Below, piece after piece: positions 34,322-41,458 of a DNA stretch of 64,000 nucleotides (position 1 is its first letter; each line of letters opens with the position of its first letter). Under the pieces are notes generated by a model that saw nothing but the letters and a program-made list of their open reading frames with translations, did not search any database and was not told where the DNA came from. This DNA is from Planctomycetota bacterium (GTDB taxonomy: Bacteria > Planctomycetota > UBA1135 > GCA-002686595): positions 186,001-250,000 of the forward strand of contig JAEUHY010000053.1 in the NCBI GenBank assembly GCA_016795325.1. The letters run 5' to 3'. The translations under genes were made by a program, and so were the position numbers.

Positions 34322-34957
34322 TCACTGCGAGGGCAGGGGCAGGCCCTGCAGTTCGCTGAGGTCCATGCGCGCGAGCGCGATCGCCGACTCGAGGTTCTCC
34401 TTGGCTTGTTTGGCAGCCGCTGCGTCGGCGCCCTTGGCCGCCTGTTCGGCGAGCAACTTGTAGTTCTGCCGCGAGGCGTCGATCTCGCGTTCCCACTCTT
34501 CGCGCGGCGCGCCCTCGAGGCGCATCAGCCACGTCGAGTAGTACTGCGCGTTCGCCAGCGCTTCGCGGACTTGCGCGGACAACTCCGGCGCGACGCTGCG
34601 GTCCTCTTCGAGCTCGAGCATGAGCTGCTGCAGATCGCGGCGCGCCTCGGGCAACTTCGAGGCGAACATCTGCGCCTTCGCGCGTTCGAGGCGCAGCGTG
34701 CGGCCGAGCTCGACGTGTTCGGTGCGCAGTGCGCTCAGCGCTTCGCCGTAGGCGGCCTCGGCTTCCATCCACAGCGGCTTCGCGGCGGCGTCGCCTTCCT
34801 TGGCCGCGACCTCGCGCGCTTGCGCGGCGAGATCCTGCGCTTTGGCGACGAGCTCCGCCGCGCGGTCGTCGCGCGCGAGCTCTTGACCTGGTCCGTAGTG
34901 GTACGCGCCTGCCGCAACTGGCAGGAGCAACCACACGCACAACACCAGCTTCTTCAT
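34322..34957 (-). CDS. Exported helical protein of the Bat-type operon
   Basis: The 211-residue product starts at ATG 34957 with AGAGGA seven bases before. A signal peptide (MKKLVLCVWLLLPVAAGAYH) is followed by an all-helical region with repeats such as AAELVAKAQDLAAQAREVAAKEG and AEAAYGEALSALRTEH, resembling TPR helices. In Bat operons a TPR protein (BatC/BatE type) often follows the VWA proteins, and this may be its counterpart. It is 67 nt downstream of the second VWA gene. The tail that continues in frame after its stop is listed separately. Confidence 0.75.
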   Translation of the reverse strand: MKKLVLCVWLLLPVAAGAYHYGPGQELARDDRAAELVAKAQDLAAQAREVAAKEGDAAAKPLWMEAEAAYGEALSALRTEHVELGRTLRLERAKAQMFASKLPEARRDLQQLMLELEEDRSVAPELSAQVREALANAQYYSTWLMRLEGAPREEWEREIDASRQNYKLLAEQAAKGADAAAAKQAKENLESAIALARMDLSELQGLPLPSQ

Positions 34958-35024
34958 TGCACCATCCTCTGGAGTGGATTCGACACGGAGGGCGTCGCTC
35001 GCGCGGGACTGCGCCAGCTGGGCC

Positions 35025-36128
35025 TCATGCTACATCGACCGGCGGGGCCGGCGACCGTGGGCGGGGGGCGCCTGGGGCCGACTTTGACGCGGCCGCGGCG
35101 GCGCGCTTGTCGGCGAGGGCGCCGCGGCGGCCCGCGCCCGGACGCCAGGAGGTTCCGGCGAGCTGCAGCAGGACCGGGAGGAGGGCGAGCAGCCCCGACC
35201 CGCTGGCCAGGGCGATCAGGGCGTACTCGCGCCGCGTCAGGCGCTCGAACACGGACTCGTCCTCGCGGCCCATCGCGGCGGCGATGAGGTCGGAGGCGAG
35301 GTGCTTCTCGTTGCCGTCGTGGAACGAGCCGCCCAGGCGCGCCGCCACTTGCTTGAGCACAGCGACTTCCTGGCGCGAATTGCGCCCGTCGATGAACTTG
35401 CCGGTCTTGGCGTCGCCGACGCCGACCACGATCGTGCTGCGCACCGAGGCCGGCATGCGCGGCATGCCCGTCGCCGGCACCGTGTCGCCGTCGGAGATGA
35501 TGATCAGCGTCGTGCTGCGCGGCGGCCAAGGTTTGGCGAGCTTCGCGGCTTCTTCGAGGCCGTCGAAGAGCTGCGTCTTGCCGGCGTTGAAGGCGTAGTG
35601 CATCGGCAGGTCGCCGAGGATGTTGCGCACCACTTCGATGTCGCGCGTATCGACCACGACCGGCTTGGCGCCGGTGTAGAAGGCGACCACGCTGACGGCG
35701 TTCTGGTCGATCGGCGCGCGGTCGAAGAACGACTCCATCAAGCGCCGCGCGCGCGACATGCGGCTGTCCTTCTTCTCCGGGCCGGCGTCGACCAGCCGCA
35801 TGCTCGGGCTGACGTCGAGCACGAGCAGGATGCGGCCTTCGACCTCGCCGAGCGCCCCGGCGCCTTCGCTCGAGTAGCGCTTGGGCTCGACGGCGAGCAG
35901 CGTCGCGAAGCCCCAGGCTGCGGCGGCGGCGCCGAGCACGCGCAAGGTCGGTGCGCCGCGCGCCCACCAGGCCGGCTTGCGCGTCGGCCCGAACGCGAGG
36001 TGCGCGATGCGCGCGACACGCCGGCCGTGGAGCCACTCGCCGAAGACGGCGAGCGCGAGCACGGCCACGGCGATCCACTCGGGGCCGAACTCCGTGTCGC
36101 GCAGGTTCAGCAGCTTGTCGAGGTTCAC
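35025..36128 (-). CDS. VWA-domain membrane protein (BatA/BatB-like), second of two
   Basis: I place the start at a GTG (36128) whose last two bases overlap the TGA of the upstream VWA gene (GTGA), with GAGGT eight bases before. This gives 367 residues. Two membrane helices near residues 15-35 and 62-78 precede a von Willebrand A domain whose MIDAS motif is DVSPS in ILLVLDVSPSMRL, with Thr and Asp metal ligands likely in the TTLIIISDGDT segment. A third helix (ALIALASGSGLLALLPVLLQ) follows and the C-terminus is basic. It probably forms a membrane complex with the adjacent VWA and DUF58 proteins, controlled by MoxR. Confidence 0.88.
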   Translation of the reverse strand: MNLDKLLNLRDTEFGPEWIAVAVLALAVFGEWLHGRRVARIAHLAFGPTRKPAWWARGAPTLRVLGAAAAAWGFATLLAVEPKRYSSEGAGALGEVEGRILLVLDVSPSMRLVDAGPEKKDSRMSRARRLMESFFDRAPIDQNAVSVVAFYTGAKPVVVDTRDIEVVRNILGDLPMHYAFNAGKTQLFDGLEEAAKLAKPWPPRSTTLIIISDGDTVPATGMPRMPASVRSTIVVGVGDAKTGKFIDGRNSRQEVAVLKQVAARLGGSFHDGNEKHLASDLIAAAMGREDESVFERLTRREYALIALASGSGLLALLPVLLQLAGTSWRPGAGRRGALADKRAAAAASKSAPGAPRPRSPAPPVDVA

Positions 36129-37057
36129 CACGGCGTGCACCTCAGTCCGAGCCACGAAAGCCCCAGCAACCCGAGCGCGCCCAGCGCGATCCACGAGAAC
36201 AGTTCGAAGTCGTCGATCGACTCAGCCAGCGTCTTCTCGAGCTTCACGCGCTGCATGGCGTCGATCTCGCCGAAGATCCGCGCGAGTCCATCCTGGTCCT
36301 CGGGTTTGAAGGCCTGGCCGCCCGTGATCGCGGCGATGCGCACGATCTCGTCGGGAATCGCGAACTCGGCGATGTGGATCGTGTTGACCACGATCCCGTC
36401 GCGCGCGAGTTCCGCCGCCAGCGTCTCCTCCGCGCCGCCGCCCAGGTCGGAACTCTGGCCGTCGCTGATCAGGATGATCATGCGGTCGCCCTCCTGGCGT
36501 TCGACGAGCTCCTTGCGGCAGGCGCGCAGCGCCTTGCCGATCTCGGTCCCGCCGAACCAGCTCGGGATGCGGTCGGGCCGCATGAACGGCGGCGAGCACT
36601 TGAGCGCCGACGCGTCGTTGGTGAGCGGCACCCAGTGCAACACGTTGTTGCCGAAGAACGTCAACCCGAAGGCGTCGCCCTTGCGCAGGTCGAGGAACTC
36701 GTCGATCGCCGCCATGGCCGCGTCGTAGCGATCGCCCTCGCCGAACTTGGCGAGCATGCTGCCCGACACGTCGACGCAGAATTGGATGTTGGTCAGCGCG
36801 CGCTTGGAGCTCGGCACGCCCCAGCGCTGCGGGCCGGCGAGCAACAGGATCGCGAGCGCGGCGAGCAGCGCGGGCAGCGACTCGGCGGCGCGCACGGCGA
36901 AGGACCAACGCGAGTTGCGCGTGTTCTGCGCGTTGTCGAAGGGCATCACGACGCCGGCCGTGCGGCGCGTCCAGATCCACAGCAGCAGCGCCGCGGGCAA
37001 CACCAGCAGCAGCAGGACCTGCGGATTGCGGAACAGCGCGAGTGTTTCGAGCTCCAT
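36125..37057 (-). CDS. VWA-domain membrane protein (BatA-like), first of two
   Basis: The 310-residue protein starts at ATG 37057 with AGGAG about eight bases before, and its stop overlaps the next VWA start by four bases. Helices near residues 12-30 and 60-76 flank a short loop. The VWA domain has MIDAS motif DVSGS in IQFCVDVSGSML, followed by a Thr in FFGNNV-WVPLTND and Asp in IILISDGQSS. A final helix (FSWIALGALGLLGLSWLGL) anchors the C-terminus. The 'F-R-N-P-Q' start and helix-helix-VWA-helix order are typical of BatA, a component of the Bacteroides aerotolerance operon. Confidence 0.92.
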   Translation of the reverse strand: MELETLALFRNPQVLLLLVLPAALLLWIWTRRTAGVVMPFDNAQNTRNSRWSFAVRAAESLPALLAALAILLLAGPQRWGVPSSKRALTNIQFCVDVSGSMLAKFGEGDRYDAAMAAIDEFLDLRKGDAFGLTFFGNNVLHWVPLTNDASALKCSPPFMRPDRIPSWFGGTEIGKALRACRKELVERQEGDRMIILISDGQSSDLGGGAEETLAAELARDGIVVNTIHIAEFAIPDEIVRIAAITGGQAFKPEDQDGLARIFGEIDAMQRVKLEKTLAESIDDFELFSWIALGALGLLGLSWLGLRCTPW

Positions 37058-37061
37058 CGGC

Positions 37062-37871
37062 TCAGCTCCTCGAACTCGGTGCGGCGGGCGCTTGTTCGAG
37101 CGCGTCCGCCGGCAAGTTGCGGTAGGGGGCGAGCAGGGTCGCGAGGTCGACCTGCTCGCGCGGCAGCGGCTCGTGCAGCCAGCGTTCGAGCGCGCGCAGC
37201 AGCGGGCCGGCCTCGGCGTGTTCGCGCAGCTTGGCGAGCGCGATTTCGGGGCGCTCGTTCACCAGCCCCAACTTGCGGCGCCAGTAGGTCACCAGGCTCA
37301 ACTCGAGCTGTGCGCGCTCGACGCTCGAGAGTTGTCCGTCGCGCGCACGCTCCACCAGCGGGCGCAGTCGTTCGGCGAGCGTCTTGGGGCGCGCGGCGGT
37401 TCCCGTCGCTTCCGCGCGCTTCTTGCGGCCGCTGACGAGCAGCACGACCAGTCCCACGGTCCACAACACGCCGCCGATGATCAGCGCCTGCGTGTAGCCG
37501 CCGAGTTTGCCTGGCGTCGTCGGCGCGGGCTGGCGCGGCTTGGCCTTCGGATCGCTGAGCACGGCGCCGACCTCGACCGGGATGGCCGGCAGCTCGTCCG
37601 CGGCGAGCGCGGCGCCGTCCGCGCGCACCAAGCGCTCGCGCAAGTCGTATTCGCCCGCCTCGAGCGCCCAGAACTCGAGGTCGTAGCGGGTGGCGTCCCC
37701 GTGCGGCCAAGTCGCGACGATGCGCACGACCAGCGGCGCATCCGACTTCGCGGGCGCGACGACGAGTTCGCTGCCCGGCAGCACGACTTGTTCGACGCGC
37801 GCCGGCATTCCGACCGTCGTGCGCGCGAGCGGCGCTTGTTGCAGCAGCAGGGCGAGGAGCAGTGCGCTCAT
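37062..37871 (-). CDS. BatD-like membrane protein
   Basis: The ATG at 37871 overlaps the DUF58 stop (ATGA), giving 269 residues. An N-terminal signal (MSALLLALLLQQAPLA) is followed by a short beta-sandwich-like region (about 20-115) and a linker. A membrane helix near 150-170 (ALIIGGVLWTVGLVVLLVSG) follows, then a basic, helical cytoplasmic region. This order matches the BatD-type 'oxygen tolerance' proteins, though it is shorter than typical ones. Its gene ends four bases before the VWA start. The long open frame upstream of 37871 is only the DUF58 gene in another frame. Confidence 0.75.
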   Translation of the reverse strand: MSALLLALLLQQAPLARTTVGMPARVEQVVLPGSELVVAPAKSDAPLVVRIVATWPHGDATRYDLEFWALEAGEYDLRERLVRADGAALAADELPAIPVEVGAVLSDPKAKPRQPAPTTPGKLGGYTQALIIGGVLWTVGLVVLLVSGRKKRAEATGTAARPKTLAERLRPLVERARDGQLSSVERAQLELSLVTYWRRKLGLVNERPEIALAKLREHAEAGPLLRALERWLHEPLPREQVDLATLLAPYRNLPADALEQAPAAPSSRS

Positions 37872-38728
37872 CGTTGACCCTTGCCCGCCCAGCCGCGGGA
37901 GCGGAACAGCTGGCGCAGCTTGGACTCGAAGCTCTCGTCGGTGCGGATCGCGAGGTGGTCGACGCCGGCGCGCTTGAGTGCGCGCACGTTCTCGCTCGTG
38001 TCGACCCAGTTCGACTTGCCGCGCGCGAAGAATTCGCGGCCCGACTCGGCCTCGCGCGCGCGGAAGAATCCGGCGCCGGCGAGGCCGCGCTCGGCGGGAT
38101 CCTCGAGCTGCAACACGACGCAGTCGTGCAACTGCGCGAGGCGCCGCAGCGCGGGCACGGCTTCGGCGTCGTGCAGATCGCTGATCACCACGATCAACGA
38201 GCGCTGTGCGAGGCTCGGGCCGAGGCGATGGATCGTGGCGCCGAGCGTGGTGCGCTCGTCGAAGCGGTAGCGGCGCAGCTCGAGCACCCACTGCAGCACG
38301 CGCGCGGTCGAGAGGCTCGGCTGCACGCGCAGGCCGCGCTCGCCGACGCCGAACACGCCCACCGGGCTGACGCGGTCGAGGCACGCGAGCGCGAGGCCGC
38401 CGGCGATGTACAGCGCGAGCGCGTACTTGCTGCGCGCGGTCGACGACACGGCCATCGAGGCCGAGGTGTCGATCAGCAAGTAGCACGGCATGCTCTTGGG
38501 CGTCTCGAATTCCTTGATGTGGAAACGCCCGGTGCGCGCCGTGACGCGCCAGTCGATGGCGCGGATCGAGTCGCCTTCCTGGTAGGGGCGCGACTGCACG
38601 TATTCGACGCCCGAGCCGACGAACGGCGAGCGGTCGACGCCGTACATCAAGCTGTTGGCGAGCTTGCGCAGCGCGATCGCGAACTGGCGCGAGTCGAGCT
38701 GCTCGAGTTGGTCGAGGTAGGCTTCCAC
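37868..38728 (-). CDS. DUF58 family protein
   Basis: The 286-residue product has the DUF58 hallmark GVEYVQSRPYQEGDSIRAIDW followed by RTGRFHIKEFE, then a degenerate VWA-like domain with LLIDTSASM and LIVVISDLHD. DUF58 proteins accompany MoxR ATPases and VWA proteins and are thought to act as partners that receive MoxR's remodelling activity. It begins 17 nt after the MoxR stop and its own stop overlaps the BatD-like start. There is no strong membrane helix, consistent with a peripheral protein. Confidence 0.92.
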   Translation of the reverse strand: MEAYLDQLEQLDSRQFAIALRKLANSLMYGVDRSPFVGSGVEYVQSRPYQEGDSIRAIDWRVTARTGRFHIKEFETPKSMPCYLLIDTSASMAVSSTARSKYALALYIAGGLALACLDRVSPVGVFGVGERGLRVQPSLSTARVLQWVLELRRYRFDERTTLGATIHRLGPSLAQRSLIVVISDLHDAEAVPALRRLAQLHDCVVLQLEDPAERGLAGAGFFRAREAESGREFFARGKSNWVDTSENVRALKRAGVDHLAIRTDESFESKLRQLFRSRGWAGKGQR

Positions 38729-38745
38729 GCGGCGTCGAGCGCGGC

Positions 38746-39789
38746 TCAGGCCTTGAGGGCGAACGCTTCGCTCGAGGTCTTGGCGCCGCTGCCCAGGTCG
38801 GCCAGCAGCTCGTCGAGCACGCTGCGGTTGGTGATGCCTTCGGCGATCGCCTCGTACTTGAGGCGCATGCGGTGGATCATCACGTCCTCGGCGAGCGCGA
38901 ACAGGTCCTCGGGGATGGCGTAGCGCCGGCCGTGCATGAGCGCGCGCGCGCGCGCCGACTTGATCAGCGAGATCCCGGCGCGCGGGCTGCAGCCCAGCTC
39001 CACCGCCGGGTGCACGCGCGAGCGGTTGACGAGGTCGACCACGTGCTCGACGAAGGTCTCGCTGACGTGCACGCGGTGCACGGCTTCCATCGCGTCGACG
39101 AGCTCTTTGCTCGAGCCGACAGGCTGGCGTGCGAGCGAGTCGAACTCGGTGCGCGCCAGCGCGCCCTTGTCGGTCTTCTCGATGCCCAGTGCTGCGTTGC
39201 GCATCAGGATCTCGCGCTCTTCCTCGGGCTTGGGGTAGCCCAGGCGGTGGACCAGCATGAAGCGGTCGAGCTGCGCTTCGGGCAGTTCGAACGTGCCCGC
39301 CTGCTCGATCGGGTTCTGCGTCGCGATCACCAGGAACGGCGCGGGCAGGCGGAAGGTCTCGTTGCCGAGCGTCACCTTGCGCTCCTGCATCGCCTCGAGC
39401 AGCGCGCCTTGCACCTTGGGTGCGGCGCGGTTGATTTCGTCGGCCAGCAACAAGTTGGTGAAGATCGGGCCCTTGCGCACGCGGAACTCGCTCGTGCGTT
39501 GGTCGAGGATCTCCGAGCCGAGGATGTCGGCGGGCAGCAAGTCGATCGTGAATTGGATGCGCGCGAAGTCGAGGTCGATCGAGCGCGCGAGCACCGACAC
39601 GAGCAGCGTCTTGGCGAGGCCCGGCACGCCCTGCAGCAGGATGTGGCCGCCGGTGAACAGCGCGATCAGCAGGCGCTCGACGACGATGTCCTGGCCGACG
39701 ACCACGGTGCCGACGCGTTCGCGCACGGCGTGGATGAAGGCGCGGGTGCGTTCGAGTTCGGCGGGCGAGAGCGGAGCGGGTGCTTGCAT
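38746..39789 (-). CDS. MoxR family AAA+ ATPase
   Basis: The 347-residue ATPase (ATG at 39789) has a MoxR-type N-terminus (VGTVVVGQDIVVERLLIALFTGGHILLQ). Walker A reads GVPGLAKT, Walker B reads LLLADEINRA, and sensor 1 lies in FLVIATQNPIE. 'EGTFELPEAQLDRF' reads GTFELPEAQLDRFML here, and there is a C-terminal lid domain with SPRAGISLIKSARARAL. MoxR proteins fold or activate VWA-containing partners. It is the first gene of the six-gene Bat-type block. The 176-bp gap before it, which contains TACGCT, probably carries the operon promoter; no ideal Shine-Dalgarno sequence was seen. Confidence 0.95.
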   Translation of the reverse strand: MQAPAPLSPAELERTRAFIHAVRERVGTVVVGQDIVVERLLIALFTGGHILLQGVPGLAKTLLVSVLARSIDLDFARIQFTIDLLPADILGSEILDQRTSEFRVRKGPIFTNLLLADEINRAAPKVQGALLEAMQERKVTLGNETFRLPAPFLVIATQNPIEQAGTFELPEAQLDRFMLVHRLGYPKPEEEREILMRNAALGIEKTDKGALARTEFDSLARQPVGSSKELVDAMEAVHRVHVSETFVEHVVDLVNRSRVHPAVELGCSPRAGISLIKSARARALMHGRRYAIPEDLFALAEDVMIHRMRLKYEAIAEGITNRSVLDELLADLGSGAKTSSEAFALKA

Positions 39790-39965
39790 GATCGGCAGAG
39801 GACGGCGGTGGGTGAGCCGGAACGCGGCGCCGTGGCAGCGGCGCGAGAGTGCGAGAGCGTAACGCGGCGAGTCGCGCTCGTGCCCGCGAACGTGCGAGTC
39901 CTCGCGGCGCGCCACAGCTAGTCGAGCAAGACGACGCAGTTGCCCGCTGTCTTCCGCGAAAGGGG

Positions 39966-41345
39966 CTACTTGCCGACGACGAGTTCGAGCCACACGCCGG
40001 CGCTGCCGGTGGCCGAACCCTCGGGGCCGGCCTGCGCGCCCAGGCCCCAGGTCACGGGGCTGGCGAGCTTGCGAGGCAGTTTCACGTCCCAACTCTGCTC
40101 AGCGAGCCGCACGCGCAGGTCGTCGCCGTTCGCGACAACCTCGAACGGCGTGGGCGTGTCGAGCTTCAGGTTCGGCGCGGCGGCGTCGTGCACGCGCGTC
40201 CAACTGTCCGCTTGCGAGTCGTACGCGAGCACGGTGAAGCCGTAGTCCGCGACAAATGCGATCGAATAGAAGCCCGCGTCCGTGCGCCCGAACAGAAAGT
40301 TCAATTGCCCGCGGCCGCCGGGGAGGATGTGCAACTTGCCCTTGGCGCTGAGCTTCGAACCCGCGACCGGCGCGAGATTCCAGGCGATTGCGTTGGACGT
40401 CGGAAACGCGATCTGGACCCAGTCCTTGCCGCGCGGCGCGAGCGAACGGAACACTTCGTCCCACTGCGGCTGGAGCTTGGTGAGGTGCTTGGTGAACTCG
40501 CCGCTGCGGCTCTCGAACGCCTGGGTGGCGTGTTTGAGCAGCTGTTCGGCATACCCCGGCCCGCCGCCGATCTGCCGAGCGAAGGCGAGGCTCTGCGCGA
40601 GCTTGGTCTGACGCGAGCCGCTCCAGAGGAAGCCGAACCACTGCTCGCGCAGCCCGTAGCGCACGTGCCAGTCGAGCGCGTCGAGCTTGTCGCCGAGCAG
40701 GTCCGCGATCGACGGGAGCTTGCCCTCCAGCGCCAGGGCCCGCGCGTCGCGCGCGTGGGCGGCCCAAAACGGCGCCTGCGCCGGTTCGATGCCCCAGGTC
40801 TTGCACGTCACACGCTGCGCGACGTTCGACGCGAGCCCGTCGACCAGCCAGGCCGGGTGGTTCTCGAAGTTCGCGCACAGCTCGAAGCGCGCGACGTGGG
40901 TGGTTTCCCAGGCGAGCAGCAGCAGCGTCTGCGCCGGCAGTCCGATCGCTTGGAGCGCGGCGTCCGTGCAGGGCGGCTGCAGCGCGACGTGTGCGCTGCG
41001 CGACGCGTGGTGCGCCATCGCGAGGTTGCGCTTCAAGCTGCCGCCGGTGAGTTGAGCTTCGGCGGCCTCGTAGCCGGCGATTTCGCGGTACAGGTAGATC
41101 TGGAGCGGCTTGGCAGGTTTGGCGTCCGGAACGCCGAATGCTGCGGCGACGAGCGGCCACACCTGGTCGACGACAGCGATCGCGGAGTCGGCCAGGGCCG
41201 CATCGGCGCCGTCGTAGTGCAGTTGCGTGAACTTGCCGCTGCGCACCAACGGCGCGGCGACTTCGGTCTGCGCTTGCGCGCTGGGCGCCGAGGATCCGAG
41301 AGCGAAGAGGGCGAGCGTGAGCGACGTGAGCGAGCGAACGAGCAT
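39966..41345 (-). CDS. Exported protein with degenerate gluzincin motif
   Basis: The 459-residue protein starts with a clear signal peptide (ALGSSAPSAQAQ, cleavage near 24). Around residues 146-150 the sequence is WETTH, followed 19-20 residues later by PAWLVDGLA. This is the layout of the DUF1570/peptidase MA metalloproteases (HExxH then P-x-W-L-x-E-G-x-A), but the first His is Trp and the downstream Glu is Asp. Zinc binding is therefore unlikely and I regard it as a non-catalytic relative. The last 170 residues look like a beta-sandwich (LHILPGGRGQLNFLFGRTDAGFY). It is transcribed towards the MoxR operon. Confidence 0.72.
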   Translation of the reverse strand: MLVRSLTSLTLALFALGSSAPSAQAQTEVAAPLVRSGKFTQLHYDGADAALADSAIAVVDQVWPLVAAAFGVPDAKPAKPLQIYLYREIAGYEAAEAQLTGGSLKRNLAMAHHASRSAHVALQPPCTDAALQAIGLPAQTLLLLAWETTHVARFELCANFENHPAWLVDGLASNVAQRVTCKTWGIEPAQAPFWAAHARDARALALEGKLPSIADLLGDKLDALDWHVRYGLREQWFGFLWSGSRQTKLAQSLAFARQIGGGPGYAEQLLKHATQAFESRSGEFTKHLTKLQPQWDEVFRSLAPRGKDWVQIAFPTSNAIAWNLAPVAGSKLSAKGKLHILPGGRGQLNFLFGRTDAGFYSIAFVADYGFTVLAYDSQADSWTRVHDAAAPNLKLDTPTPFEVVANGDDLRVRLAEQSWDVKLPRKLASPVTWGLGAQAGPEGSATGSAGVWLELVVGK

Positions 41346-41458
41346 GGAGCACCGAGCGGGGGCAGGGGAAGTACGCAGCTCGCCGCACGAGAACGACGGA
41401 GCGAGAGACTGCGCGCCACGGAAGTCTCCCTTCGCGACCGCGAGCGCTCAAGCGCTCA

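Noticed and set aside
29950..34359. 1469-codon plus-strand open frame opposite the giant protein
   Set aside because: The minus-strand gene has a signal peptide, a ribosome binding site and a membrane anchor; this frame has none of these and is Arg/Leu-rich.
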